Shown piece after piece: positions 1-9,062 of a stretch of 64,000 bases of DNA; within the stretch, counting starts at the first letter, position 1, and every line of letters begins with the position of its first letter. The notes beneath the pieces are model-generated. The model saw nothing but the letters and a program-made list of their open reading frames with translations, was not told the origin of the DNA and did no database searches. Where the stretch lies: assembly GCF_020164955.1 (NCBI RefSeq), contig NZ_JAIUHG010000013.1, positions 1 through 64,000 of the forward strand. The letters run 5' to 3'. The translations under genes and the position numbers were made by a program. This DNA is from Mesorhizobium sp. CA8. Its GTDB lineage: Bacteria > Pseudomonadota > Alphaproteobacteria > Rhizobiales > Rhizobiaceae.

Positions 1-101
1 GCTTCACCGCCATTGCGATTCCCTCCGAGCTTCCTTCTCAGAGAATCACAACCAGCCAATTACGCAACAGGCCCACAGGGGGAGAAGGGGAAGCCGGCGC
101 C

Positions 102-509
102 TCACTTCACCTCGAACTGGGGATCGAGCGATATCTGCATTGCCGTCGCCAGATGGTTGGTCTGTCCTGCGAGCCCGATGATCGACACAAGCTCGCCATG
201 TTGCGCGTCGGTCATGCCCTTGGCGCGGGCGGCAGCTGTGTGAGAGTGGACGCAATAGGAGCAGCCATTGGCGGTCGAGACCGCGATATAGATCATTTCC
301 TTGGTCAGCGGATCGATGGCGCTGTCGGCGACCATCACCGCCTTGAGCTGCTCCCACACCCGCTTCAGCGCCGCCGGATCGTTGGCCAGCCCGCGCCAGA
401 AATTGTTGACGAAGTCGGACTTCCGAGTCGCGCGGATATCGTCGAACACCGCCTTCACCGCCGGGATCTTTTCGACCTCGGCATCGCTGAGAAGCTTTGT
501 GGTGGCCAT
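102..509 (-). CDS. AhpD-like carboxymuconolactone decarboxylase family protein
   Basis: Encodes 135 aa of the small all-helical CMD/AhpD family, which includes alkylhydroperoxidases that use a CxxC pair. The redox motif is visible as GCSYCVHSH in the middle of the protein. That signature argues for a peroxidase-like or thiol-redox protein and against a true carboxymuconolactone decarboxylase. I chose the ATG at 509 over an in-frame start 69 bases upstream because GAAAGGA lies just ahead of it and the upstream residues do not look like family sequence. It stands alone: the next minus-strand gene is separated by a palindromic repeat. The exact substrate cannot be told from sequence. Confidence 0.85.
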   Translation of the reverse strand: MATTKLLSDAEVEKIPAVKAVFDDIRATRKSDFVNNFWRGLANDPAALKRVWEQLKAVMVADSAIDPLTKEMIYIAVSTANGCSYCVHSHTAAARAKGMTDAQHGELVSIIGLAGQTNHLATAMQISLDPQFEVK

Positions 510-640
510 GGTGTGGTCCTTTCGGTTTTTTGATGCCAGAGGATTGAATCGGATGCTTAATAGCCTCTGACAATCCATTCACTTGATTGGCACTTTTCGC
601 CTTTCTGCGTGGTAGGCGGCACCGCCAGGGTGTGTCGAGA

Positions 641-756
641 TTCAGGTCAGGCCGAGCCGAAAATGGCGGGCTCCGAGAACCGGAGCGGAGCGTACTTTTC
701 GTACGTGAGCACCGGAAGCGCAGGAGTCCACCATTTGCAGGCCGGCCTCACCTGAA
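641..756. repeat. 116-bp imperfect palindromic intergenic element
   Basis: The ends are inverted copies of one another (TTCAGGTCAGGCCG at 641-654, its complement at 743-756 with one mismatch). A second matching layer lies inside (AAATGGCGGGCTCC against AAATGGTGGACTCC on the other strand), and a central CGTAC/GTACG hairpin sits at about 691-705. The whole element could fold into one long interrupted hairpin. It occupies most of the gap between the AhpD-like gene and the end of the ABC ATPase gene. It resembles the dispersed palindromic elements (RIME/REP class) common in rhizobia. It has no T-run, so it is not a simple terminator. Confidence 0.7.
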
Positions 757-768
757 TATCGGCGAACC

Positions 769-2265
769 CTAGTGCACCGCCGCATACATAATCTTCTCCT
801 CCGTTGCCTCAGCCGGCGAGAACTCTTCCACGATGCGGCCCTGGCGGCAGACCAGGATGCGGTCGGACAGGTTCATGATCTCCGGCAGATAGGACGAGAT
901 GACGACGACGGCGAGGCCCTCGTCGGCCAGTCGGTTGATGATCTGGTGGATCTCGGCGATGGCGCCGACATCGACGCCGCGCGTCGGCTCGTCGAGGATG
1001 ACGATGCGCGGCTGCTGCACCAGTCCCTTGCCGATCACCACCTTCTGCTGATTGCCGCCGGAAAGCTCGACCACGCGGGCATTGTCGTTGATCGCCTTGA
1101 TGTTGAGCGTTTTCGTCCATTCGGCCGAGAGCTGCCGCATCTCCTGCTGGTTGATCACCCAGGCCTTTTCCCGGCCCGCCGCAAGCAGTCCGCCGAACAG
1201 GTTCTCGGCGATGCCCATGGTCTCGAAAATGCCTTCGCTCTTGCGGTCCTCGGTGACGTAGACGATGCCGTCGGCCACAGCCTCGCTCGGCACGAGGTAG
1301 CGCACCGGCTTGTCGTCCAATTCAATCGCGCCACCGCGCAAAAAGTCGCGCTTGTAGATGCCCGAGACGATCTTGAAGGTCTCGGTGCGGCCCGATCCGA
1401 TCAACCCGAACACGCCGGTGATCTGGCCTTCGAAGATCGAGAAGGAATTGTTGCGCACGATGTTGCTCATCGAGATGTCCTGCACCGAGAGCACTTTCTT
1501 GCCGGCCTTGCGCAGCTTCGTCTCGTCGCGCTGGCGGTAGATCTGTCCTGAGAGCGAGCGCCCGACCATTGCGGCGACGATCCTGTCGCGGTCGAAGGCA
1601 GATGTCTCGTCGGTGATCACCAGTTCGCCGTCGCGCAGGATGGTGATGCGGTCGGCGATCATCAGCGCTTCCTCCAGCGCGTGGCTGATGAAGACGATCG
1701 ACACGCCACGCGCTTTGAGCCTCCGGATCAGCGCGAAGAAATGGCGTTTCTCCTCAGGCGTCAGCGTCGCGGTGGGTTCGTCGAAGATGATGATCTCGGC
1801 ATTGTGGTGGACGGCGCGCGCGATCTCGACCATCTGCCGCTTGGCCGCGCCCAGCGTCGCCACCATCGCATTGGGGTCGACCGGAAAATTCAGCGACTGC
1901 AGGAATTGCTGCGCCGAGATGTAGGTGCCGCGCAGCCGGTTGAGGAATTTCTCCGTGCCGAGATAAAGGTTCTGCGCCACCGTCATCGACGGCACCAGGC
2001 TGGTCTCCTGGAACACCATGGCGATGCCCGCCTCCAGCGCGGCGTGCGGGGAGGCGTAAGCCGTCTCGACGCCCTTGTGGAACATCTTGCCCGAAGTTGC
2101 CTCGACGACGCCGGCGATGATTTTGGTCAGCGTTGACTTGCCGGCGCCGTTCTCGCCGAGCAGCGCATGGATCTCGCCCTTCCTCAAATCGAAGCTGACG
2201 TTCTTCACGGCCGGAACGCCGCGATAGGTCTTGGTGACGTTTTCCAGACGGACGATCAGTTCCAT
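769..2265 (-). CDS. Sugar ABC transporter ATP-binding protein, two NBDs (RbsA/MglA type)
   Basis: 498 aa with two nucleotide-binding domains in tandem, as in CUT2 sugar importers. NBD1 has Walker A GENGAGKST, Walker B IIIFDEPTATL and an unusual signature region (ATLGAAKRQMVEIA, where LSxGxxQ is expected). NBD2 has the degenerate Walker A usual for this family (GLIGSGRTE), a good LSGGNQQ signature and LDEPTRGVD. The start at 2265 has GGGAGG upstream; the longer reading frame adds 13 residues without support. The start overlaps the preceding propeller gene by 10 bases, so it is probably translationally coupled as the last gene of the operon 7621 to 769. It energises the two permeases of that operon. 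The sugar is not identifiable. Confidence 0.93.
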   Translation of the reverse strand: MELIVRLENVTKTYRGVPAVKNVSFDLRKGEIHALLGENGAGKSTLTKIIAGVVEATSGKMFHKGVETAYASPHAALEAGIAMVFQETSLVPSMTVAQNLYLGTEKFLNRLRGTYISAQQFLQSLNFPVDPNAMVATLGAAKRQMVEIARAVHHNAEIIIFDEPTATLTPEEKRHFFALIRRLKARGVSIVFISHALEEALMIADRITILRDGELVITDETSAFDRDRIVAAMVGRSLSGQIYRQRDETKLRKAGKKVLSVQDISMSNIVRNNSFSIFEGQITGVFGLIGSGRTETFKIVSGIYKRDFLRGGAIELDDKPVRYLVPSEAVADGIVYVTEDRKSEGIFETMGIAENLFGGLLAAGREKAWVINQQEMRQLSAEWTKTLNIKAINDNARVVELSGGNQQKVVIGKGLVQQPRIVILDEPTRGVDVGAIAEIHQIINRLADEGLAVVVISSYLPEIMNLSDRILVCRQGRIVEEFSPAEATEEKIMYAAVH

Positions 2266-3320
2266 CGGAAACCTCCCGAAGCGAGGTCGAGCGCCAGCAC
2301 GCAATTACCGCCCTTCGAGGCGACGAACAGGCGCCCGTCCTGTTCCGCCACGCTGCAGATGCCGTGCCGCGTGCCGTTGGCGCGGCTGTGCAGGCTGAAT
2401 TGCGGCTGCATGGTTCGGTCGAGCCTGACTACGAGCCCATAGGAGCGGCTGGGCGACCACGGCTTGCGGATGCCCATGGTGCGGATGCCGCCGCATTGCA
2501 GCGGCTCGAGGAAGCTGCGGTTGGAGGCCAGCGCCGGCGCAATCCAGCAGGCCGGCGGCACCTGGTCGATCATGTCCTGGCGATAATGCGTTTCCTGCAG
2601 CACGAATTCGATCAGCCGGTTGCGCGGCGCAAACAGGGTCAGCCACGCGCCGCCATCGTCGGCAGGCGCCAGCCGCGCCGGGTAGCCGGGCAGATGCGTC
2701 AGCACCGTCAAGCGGCTTCCGTTCGCGCCGTCAAAGCGCACGAGCTGGTGGCGCCAGCTTTCGCTCACCAGCACGTTGGCGCCGACCGGGTGAAGCCCAT
2801 AGGGAAAGGCGATGTCCCCGGCGATCTTCTGAAAACCAATGCCTCCTGGCCCGCACCGCCACAGCGAACCGGATGCGCCCTTCTTCATCAGGTCGGCCGC
2901 CCATTGCGACGGCGCATGCTCGCTGGAGCCATTGGCCAGCCACAGCGTGCCGTCGTCGGCATAGGCAAGCGCGGTGATGCAACGGATCTCGGCCGGCAGC
3001 GAAACCTCTTTGCCGGCGATCAGCAGCTTGCCGCTCTCCAGCCCGACCGTCAGTTCGCCCGTTGGCGACAGCGCCAGCGCAGTGACGGGGGATTGAAAGG
3101 TCTCGACCACGACGGGCTCGGAACCGGCCGCAACCGCCAGGATAGCGTTACCGCTGGAGACAAGCAGCCGCCCGTCAGACACCAGCAGATTGTCCGGCTC
3201 GCTCAGTTCGGCGAAAACCGTTGCGTCGTCCAGCCGGGTGTTGGGACGGAACGCGCCGTCGAGCGGCGGTATGGTAACCGCCTTGCCGCGAAAGACATCC
3301 AGGATCGGATCGAGGATCAT
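2256..3320 (-). CDS. SMP-30/gluconolactonase-like beta-propeller protein
   Basis: 354 aa of repeated blade-like segments (for example VSSGNAILAVAAG, PYGLHPVGANVLVSESW, NGTRHGICSVAEQDG) typical of six-bladed SMP-30/gluconolactonase/strictosidine-synthase propellers. No signal peptide is visible, so it is probably cytoplasmic. The start at 3320 gives an ATGA overlap with the preceding gene, whose C-terminal half is also a propeller, so the operon carries two propellers in a row. Known relatives hydrolyse sugar lactones, which would fit import followed by oxidation of an aldose. That role is inference. The upstream extension of the frame to 3554 merely overlaps the fusion gene and is rejected. 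Confidence 0.8.
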   Translation of the reverse strand: MILDPILDVFRGKAVTIPPLDGAFRPNTRLDDATVFAELSEPDNLLVSDGRLLVSSGNAILAVAAGSEPVVVETFQSPVTALALSPTGELTVGLESGKLLIAGKEVSLPAEIRCITALAYADDGTLWLANGSSEHAPSQWAADLMKKGASGSLWRCGPGGIGFQKIAGDIAFPYGLHPVGANVLVSESWRHQLVRFDGANGSRLTVLTHLPGYPARLAPADDGGAWLTLFAPRNRLIEFVLQETHYRQDMIDQVPPACWIAPALASNRSFLEPLQCGGIRTMGIRKPWSPSRSYGLVVRLDRTMQPQFSLHSRANGTRHGICSVAEQDGRLFVASKGGNCVLALDLASGGFRWN

Positions 3321-5440
3321 GCCTTCGCTCCCCAATAGGAGGCAGGGCTCGTCCAGTTTGGATCGGCGCCTTCGATCTTGTACCGCCCGATGCGGTTGTT
3401 GAGGATGCCGCCGACGAAGAGGTAGCCCTTGTGCTCGCGCATCGAGGTGACCATCGGATGCGCGTTGCCGGAAAGATCGCCGAGCGCCTCGACGATGCCG
3501 CCCTTCTCGTTGAACTTCACCACGCCGCCGGTGTTGATGTTGGGAAACAGCCACTCGTCCTGCGGCAGGCGTCGCGTCATGCGCTTACGCATGTCGGGAT
3601 GGCGCAGCGACAGGTCGAAGCTTGGCGTGCGCATGCCGAGCCAGGCCATCCAGTAATTGCCGTCCGAGGCACGGTTGATGTTGTCGGGATACCCCGGCAT
3701 GTCGCGGATGACGCATTCGGCGGTGCCGGCCTTCGGCCCTTCCAGCCAGTAGCGATGCACGCGGCAGGCCCAGCTTTCGGCGAAGAACAGCGACTTGCCG
3801 TCATGCGCCATGCACACGCCGTTGGTGTAGCGATAGCCGTCGAGCAGCGTCTTGGTCGATCCGTCCTTCGGATCGTAGACCAAAAGACGGCCCGTGGCGC
3901 GGTTCTCGATCGAATCCAGCGCCCAGTCATGGGCGTCATAGCGCTTGGTCGAATCCGTAAAATAGATGCGGCCGTCCGGCGCTATGTCGCAATCGTTGGG
4001 ATCGCGCAGGCGCGCATCGTCGACGATCGAGGTCCAGGAGCGTGTCGTCTCTGCTGAGAGGCGCTTCACCTCCCGGTCTGGCGAGACCGAATAAAGCCCC
4101 ATGGCGCCGACGCAGCTGATCAGATTGCCGTCCCGGTCGAAGGCCAAGCCCAGCGGAAACCCGCCGATGTGGGCAAAGACTTCGGAACGCCGGTAGTCCG
4201 GTGCGAAGAAGCGGACGATCTCGCCATGGCGCGTGCCGCAGTAGAGATGGTCGTCGCGGTCGAGGATGACGTCCTCTGGCCCTTCCAGCTCGCCGAGCCC
4301 GATATGGTCCGCCGCCGAGAGCCGATTGTCGAGCTCGTAGGACGTGCCGGAACCGGGCGCGGCCGATTGCGTCTCGCCCATCTTGAGGTAGACCGGCGCG
4401 ACATAGACCTCGTTCAGCACCTTGTGGCGGTTCTTCAGCCAGCGGATGTCGATGGTGACGGCGACGGCCAAAAGGATGCCGAGCACCATCTGGTTGGTGC
4501 CGGTGCCGTAGCCGAGCCGGATCAGCCCGTTGGTCATGGTCAGCACGATGATTGCGCCCATCAGGCCCTTGACCACCGAGCCGCGTCCGCCGCCCAGGCT
4601 GACGCCTCCGACCACCGCCGCCGTCAGCGCCATGATTTCCAGATTGAGGCCGGTGCCCGGCCCTGCCCCGCTCAACCGGCAGGCGATCAGGAAGCCGCCG
4701 ATCGAGGCGCAGAAGCCCGAGAAGACATAGGTCATGAACACGGTGCGCCGCACCCGGATGCCGGCATTATGCGCCGAGCGCCGGGAGCCGCCGACCGCCA
4801 GCACATGCCAGCCCGGGCGCGAGCGCGTCAGCGCGATATGCGTGACGATGGCCAGGATAATGGCCAGCCAGACCGAGACCGACAGGCCCCAGAACGTGCC
4901 GTCGCCGATGAAATCGAGCACATCGGAGCTTGCTTGGGAAAGCTGCACGTCGGCGGCATAGGTGGTGACGAGGATGTCGAACAGCGCCCGCCCGAAAATG
5001 AAGGTGACCAGCGTGGTGAGGAAGGCGCGCAGCCTGAGATACCCGACCAGGTAGCCATTGATGGCGCCGAAGACGAGACCCGTGCAAAGTGCCGCGGCCA
5101 ACGCGAGCCAGATCGACTGTTCGAGGATGAAGAAGACGTAGACGGCGGAAAAGCAGGACAGCGCGAAGATCGAGCCGACCGAAAGATCGATGCCGCCGCC
5201 CAGCATCACCACGGTCACGCCGATGACGACCAGCGAGAACTCGCCGAGCTGGCGCGTCGATTCCTGCAGCGAGGTGAGCTTGAAGAAGCCCGGAATAATC
5301 GAGCCGAACACGCCGAGCGTCGCCACCAGCGCCAGGAAGGGTATGGCGTTGTCGGTCCAGCGCTTGGTCAAGATCTCGCCGACCAGATGGTCGGGCACGA
5401 GGTTGAAGCGCCAGGCCTGGAGGCGTTCACGGAAATTCAT
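3317..5440 (-). CDS. Fusion: CUT2 sugar ABC permease plus C-terminal strictosidine-synthase/SMP-30-like propeller
   Basis: 707 aa. Residues about 1-338 are an RbsC-type permease with multiple hydrophobic helices and the family signature GGGIDLSVGSIFAL (about 81-94) and VGGVSLGGGRGSV. After a linker of about 40 residues, residues about 380-700 form a propeller with the strictosidine-synthase/APMAP pattern (TNGVCMAHDGKSLFFAES, ECVIRDMPGYPDNINRASDG). CUT2 permeases normally end near residue 340, so the propeller is an added domain, placed on the cytoplasmic side if the usual topology holds. No frameshift or stop separates the halves. There is only a weak ribosome site at 5440. It lies between the binding-protein gene and the second propeller gene. 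It may act on the imported sugar or its lactone at the pore exit; this is inference. Confidence 0.9.
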   Translation of the reverse strand: MNFRERLQAWRFNLVPDHLVGEILTKRWTDNAIPFLALVATLGVFGSIIPGFFKLTSLQESTRQLGEFSLVVIGVTVVMLGGGIDLSVGSIFALSCFSAVYVFFILEQSIWLALAAALCTGLVFGAINGYLVGYLRLRAFLTTLVTFIFGRALFDILVTTYAADVQLSQASSDVLDFIGDGTFWGLSVSVWLAIILAIVTHIALTRSRPGWHVLAVGGSRRSAHNAGIRVRRTVFMTYVFSGFCASIGGFLIACRLSGAGPGTGLNLEIMALTAAVVGGVSLGGGRGSVVKGLMGAIIVLTMTNGLIRLGYGTGTNQMVLGILLAVAVTIDIRWLKNRHKVLNEVYVAPVYLKMGETQSAAPGSGTSYELDNRLSAADHIGLGELEGPEDVILDRDDHLYCGTRHGEIVRFFAPDYRRSEVFAHIGGFPLGLAFDRDGNLISCVGAMGLYSVSPDREVKRLSAETTRSWTSIVDDARLRDPNDCDIAPDGRIYFTDSTKRYDAHDWALDSIENRATGRLLVYDPKDGSTKTLLDGYRYTNGVCMAHDGKSLFFAESWACRVHRYWLEGPKAGTAECVIRDMPGYPDNINRASDGNYWMAWLGMRTPSFDLSLRHPDMRKRMTRRLPQDEWLFPNINTGGVVKFNEKGGIVEALGDLSGNAHPMVTSMREHKGYLFVGGILNNRIGRYKIEGADPNWTSPASYWGAKA

Positions 5441-5522
5441 CGGCTGCCGCTGTCATTAAAACGGGAAAGAGGTGGCCGGAACGATCCGGCCACCTCATGG
5501 GATGCTCTTGGGGCGGCGCGGT

Positions 5523-6548
5523 TTATTTCGCGGCCGCTTCGGCTTGCAGCGCCTTCAGGTCCCAGCAGCTGTCGGGCTTGAGGTCGGCCTTGGTCGTGGC
5601 TTTCTCCAGCGTGTAGATATAGGTGTGCGAGGTGCCGGCCGGCTGCCCACTCTGCAGCAGGAACTTGATGATGGCGTTCATGTCGCCCGACTGGCGGGCA
5701 AGATCGGTCATCACCACGGCGCCATAGGTGCCGTCTTGCAGCTTGTCGCAATCGGCCGCCTTCTCGCCGCCGCCGGTGGTGACCAGGAACACCTTGCCGT
5801 CGAGCTTGGCGTCGCGGATCGCGGCCGAGGCACCAGTGGCGTCGCCGTCCCAAAAATCGATGATCGAGCAGATGTCCGGGTGCTGCTGCAGCATCGTCGT
5901 CGTCACGTTGCGCGAGGTGGTCGCGTCCCAGTTCGAGTCGGGCTTGGCCACGACCTGGAAGTCGGGATGCTTCTCCAGCACCTTCATGATGCCGGCATAC
6001 TGGTAGAGGCTCGACGAGTTTGCCTGGTCGCCCTGCACCAGCCCGATCTTCTTGGACGAATTCTCGCCGCAGCCTTTGATCGCCGCTTCGGCTTCGAGCT
6101 GGCCGAGCTTGTCCCAGTCGCTGCCGACGAAGGCGTCGGCCGGGAAGTTCGCCGGATTGTCGACCAGCAGCACATAGGTGCCGGCGGCCTGCGCCTTCTT
6201 CATCAGCTTCGAGTAGGAGTTGAGGTCGGGCGCATGAATGATCAGCACGTCCGGCCGCGTGTCCGAAGCGATGGCGTCGGTGATCGCCTGCGCGCCGGCA
6301 TCGACCACCCAGTTCGGGTCGCGGGTCTCGAACGTGCCGCCCCAGGCCTCGACTTCCTTCTTCAGGTAGTGCGCCCAACCCTGCGCCAGGTCGAAGCCCA
6401 TCGCCAGCGGCACCAGCATGACGCGCTTGCCGTTGAGCGCCTTGGCATAGGCGGCCGGGCCGGGATCGTCCGCGGCAAGACTCGGAGCCGCGAAGGCGGT
6501 AACGGCGAGCGCCGTGGCGGCGGCCATCAATGTTCTGAGTAGTCTCAT
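5523..6548 (-). CDS. Periplasmic sugar-binding protein of CUT2 ABC importer
   Basis: 341 aa with a clear Sec signal peptide (MRLLRTLMAAATALAVTAFA, cleavage near AAPSLAADD). The mature part is a type I periplasmic-binding fold: GKRVMLVPLAMGFDLAQGW, then DVLIIHAPDLNSYSKLMKKA, NSSKKIGLVQGDQ and the long C-terminal lobe. The start at 6548 has AGAGGTG upstream; the 22 extra residues of the open frame are discarded. Its place between two permease genes fits an RbsB/XylF-like role feeding both. The ligand is unknown. Confidence 0.9.
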   Translation of the reverse strand: MRLLRTLMAAATALAVTAFAAPSLAADDPGPAAYAKALNGKRVMLVPLAMGFDLAQGWAHYLKKEVEAWGGTFETRDPNWVVDAGAQAITDAIASDTRPDVLIIHAPDLNSYSKLMKKAQAAGTYVLLVDNPANFPADAFVGSDWDKLGQLEAEAAIKGCGENSSKKIGLVQGDQANSSSLYQYAGIMKVLEKHPDFQVVAKPDSNWDATTSRNVTTTMLQQHPDICSIIDFWDGDATGASAAIRDAKLDGKVFLVTTGGGEKAADCDKLQDGTYGAVVMTDLARQSGDMNAIIKFLLQSGQPAGTSHTYIYTLEKATTKADLKPDSCWDLKALQAEAAAK

Positions 6549-6634
6549 GTCACACCTCTGGTTCGGTTTTCGTTGCCGGGCGATCGTCGCGATCGCCCGG
6601 GTACCCGAGAGCAAGATGGGCTAGCCCATCTGCT

Positions 6635-7621
6635 CTAAATGTCGCCTTGTTGCGTCGTCTGCTCGTCGCGCGGATTGATGATGCCGTCGACGATGATGGC
6701 CCCGAGCAGGATCGCCGCCTTGATCAGGTTCTGGTAGAGCAGCGGAATGTCGATAATGGTCATGGCGTTGAGCAGGATGCCGATCAGCGCCGCCCCCACC
6801 AGCACATTGCGCACCCCGCCCCTGCCGCCCGAAAGGCCGATGCCGCCGATCACCGCCACCAGGACGATGTCGTAGAGCAGCGTCGAGTTGACGATGCGGG
6901 TGTTGATCGAATGCAGGCTGGCTGCCGTCAAAAGCCCGGCGATCAGCGCCACGAAGGCCGAAAGCACGTAGCGCAGCACCAGCATGGGCCGTACCGGAAC
7001 GCCGATGTTGCGGGCAGCGACCGGATTGTCGCCGGCGAAATAGATGAAGCGGCCCCATTTGGTGTAGCGGAGGAACAGGAACACCAGGAAAGCCAGCCCG
7101 GCAAAGACGAACACCTCGACCGGAATATCGAGGAAGCGGACGCCGCCGAGCAGCTCGACCCAGTGTCCGCCGGGCACCGGCACGGCATCCTGCGTGATCA
7201 GTTGCGAGCGCACATAGCCGAACACAAAGGAGCCGGTGGCCAAGGTCACGAAGATCGCCGGCACGTCGGCATAGGCGACGAGAAAGCCGTTGAGCAGGCC
7301 GATGGCTAAAACGCCCGCCAGCACATAGACGAAGGCGAGTCCGTCCGAAGTTCCGGTGTTGAGCAGTTGCAGGTACCAGGCGACCGACATCGCCATGATC
7401 GCCACCGCCGACAGGTCGATGCCGCGGCCGATGATGACGACCGCCATGCCGAGCGCCAGGATGCCGAGCACCGAGACCGAGCGGACGATGGCCACCAGAT
7501 TGTCGGCGGCCAGGAACCCGGGCAGGCCCAGGGCAGCGGCGGCGAACAACAGGATGGCGATCGCAAAGACGATGCCTTCCTGATTAAGGCGCCTCCAGTT
7601 CGGCCAGCCGATCGCATTCAT
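6635..7621 (-). CDS. Sugar ABC transporter permease (RbsC type), first gene of operon
   Basis: 328 aa, hydrophobic throughout, with the CUT2 permease signatures IIGRGIDLSAVAIMAMSVAW and GGIGLSGGRGGVRNVL. It is the first gene of the minus-strand operon and, with the fusion permease, probably forms a heteromeric channel; CUT2 importers often use one permease as a homodimer, so two distinct permeases are notable. I chose ATG 7621 (MNAIGWPNW); an in-frame GTG 45 bases upstream has no better ribosome site. GAAAG lies at a modest distance upstream. Confidence 0.9.
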   Translation of the reverse strand: MNAIGWPNWRRLNQEGIVFAIAILLFAAAALGLPGFLAADNLVAIVRSVSVLGILALGMAVVIIGRGIDLSAVAIMAMSVAWYLQLLNTGTSDGLAFVYVLAGVLAIGLLNGFLVAYADVPAIFVTLATGSFVFGYVRSQLITQDAVPVPGGHWVELLGGVRFLDIPVEVFVFAGLAFLVFLFLRYTKWGRFIYFAGDNPVAARNIGVPVRPMLVLRYVLSAFVALIAGLLTAASLHSINTRIVNSTLLYDIVLVAVIGGIGLSGGRGGVRNVLVGAALIGILLNAMTIIDIPLLYQNLIKAAILLGAIIVDGIINPRDEQTTQQGDI

Positions 7622-8060
7622 CGCTTGTGTCTTTCGCCCCGAGGGCAAGGCCTTGCCGGCCCTCACCCCGCATGAAAGCTAATCGGCTCAACAGCGGCTC
7701 GTCAAATGAATCCGCGTTCAAGAACCGCGCCTCTCCGACTATTTTCCGAGTGGACGCATCGATTGCCGCAACTGGCGCAATAGCTGGAAACTCTTGGATT
7801 TTTGGCGGTTCGTTGCCGTGATCGCACGGCGCGCGGAAGAACCTGTTCGGACCCGCGGGACCGGCGCAATTCGAGTCCGCAAAATGCGCCCGGCACGACG
7901 TCAATTCTTCGCTGAATGGCCCGAAAGCTCTGCGCCGGCATTGGCCGGCAGGAGCATGCACACACCGCCGTGGCGCCGGCCCAGTCCAGAGCTTATCCAA
8001 CAAACTTCCGTGTCGCCGTTTCGCCTGTTATGGATGAGCCGGGGTGGCCGAGGAAAACGC
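7622..8060. other. Divergent intergenic region between sugar ABC operon and OCD/ammonia-lyase pair
   Basis: 439 bases without a gene I can support. Several short open frames cross it, but none has family sequence or a ribosome site. It must hold promoters for the minus-strand sugar importer (start 7621) and the plus-strand pair (start 8061). I see no strong sigma-70 match and no clear operator palindrome. No regulator gene adjoins either operon, so control is unknown. Confidence 0.5.
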
Positions 8061-9062
8061 ATGAAGCCGATTTATATCGACTATCTCAATGCTCTCGACA
8101 TCGAAGCGCTTGCCATGACCGACGCCGAGATTATCGGCGCCGTCGAAGCCGGGCTCGTCGCGCAGGGCAACGGCCAGACGGTGATCGAGCCGCGGGTCCA
8201 TCTCGAGCCGGATCCCTCCTTCCACGGCCACTTCAACGTCCTGCGCGGCTATGTGGCGCCGCTCGACGCCGCCGGCGTGAAGATCGTCGGAGACTATGTC
8301 GACAACTACAGGCATGGCCTGCCGTCGGAATTCGGCATTCTCAATCTTTTCGATCCGCGCACCGGCACGCCGCGCGCCATCCTCGACGCCACCGTCATCA
8401 CCGACATGCGCACCGGCGCGGTCACCGCCATCGGCGCCAAGCATCTGGCGAAGAGGTCGTCCAAGGTGCTCGGCCATATCGGCGCGCGCGGCACCGCCTG
8501 TTGGAACGTGCGCCTGCTCGACCATCTCTTCGACTTCGACGAGATCCGCGTCCACTCACGCCGGCCCGAAAGCCGCGAGAGCTTTGTCGCGAGGCTGGCA
8601 GCCGACCTCGGCAAGCCGGTCGTGGCCGTGGCTGACTGGAAAAGCTGCGTCGAAGGCGCCGACATCGTCGTCGAAGCCTCGCGGCTGCCGGAACCGCAGC
8701 CGCTGCTCAAGACCGAATGGATCAAGCGCGGCGCGCTGGTCGTGCCCTATGGCACGATGAGCGCGGTCGAGCTGTCATTGACCGATATCATGCAGAAGAT
8801 CGTCGTCGACGACTGGGGCCAGTGCAAGGGCGGCAAGTTCGGCTCGCTGCGCGCCCATGTCGAGACGGGACGGTTGAGCGAGGCGACACTGCACGCCGAG
8901 CTCGGCCAGATCGCAGCCGGCCTCAAAGCCGGCCGGCAAAGCGATGGCGAGACGATCCTGTTCTGGCATCGCGGCCTCTCGCTCTCCGACATCGCGCTCG
9001 GCAAGGCGATGCTTGCCAAGGCCGGCGAAAACGGCATCGGCCAGAGGCTGCGCTTCGCATGA
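8061..9062 (+). CDS. Ornithine cyclodeaminase/mu-crystallin family protein
   Basis: 333 aa. The OCD family pattern runs through the protein: EPRVHLEP, the substrate-site region FGILNLFDPRTGTPRAILDAT, TDMRTGAVTAIGAKHLA, and a Rossmann motif GHIGARGTACWNVRLL at about 137-152. Family members are NAD(P)-dependent cyclodeaminases, imine reductases or amino-acid dehydrogenases. The start at 8061 has GAGGAAA at good spacing; the longer open frame from 7794 has no family sequence. Its stop overlaps the start of the ammonia-lyase homologue (ATGA), so the two are co-translated and probably act in one pathway on an amino acid or amino-polyol. Substrate unknown. Confidence 0.9.
   Translation: MKPIYIDYLNALDIEALAMTDAEIIGAVEAGLVAQGNGQTVIEPRVHLEPDPSFHGHFNVLRGYVAPLDAAGVKIVGDYVDNYRHGLPSEFGILNLFDPRTGTPRAILDATVITDMRTGAVTAIGAKHLAKRSSKVLGHIGARGTACWNVRLLDHLFDFDEIRVHSRRPESRESFVARLAADLGKPVVAVADWKSCVEGADIVVEASRLPEPQPLLKTEWIKRGALVVPYGTMSAVELSLTDIMQKIVVDDWGQCKGGKFGSLRAHVETGRLSEATLHAELGQIAAGLKAGRQSDGETILFWHRGLSLSDIALGKAMLAKAGENGIGQRLRFA

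Noticed and set aside
4169..5581. Plus-strand open frame of 470 codons
   Set aside because: It lies antisense to the permease-propeller fusion and its neighbour; composition is Asp/Arg/His-rich as expected for a GC-driven shadow, with no family motifs.
7584..8003. Minus-strand 139-codon frame in the divergent gap before the sugar permease
   Set aside because: Ends inside the permease start in another frame, has low-complexity Arg/Pro-rich sequence and no ribosome site.
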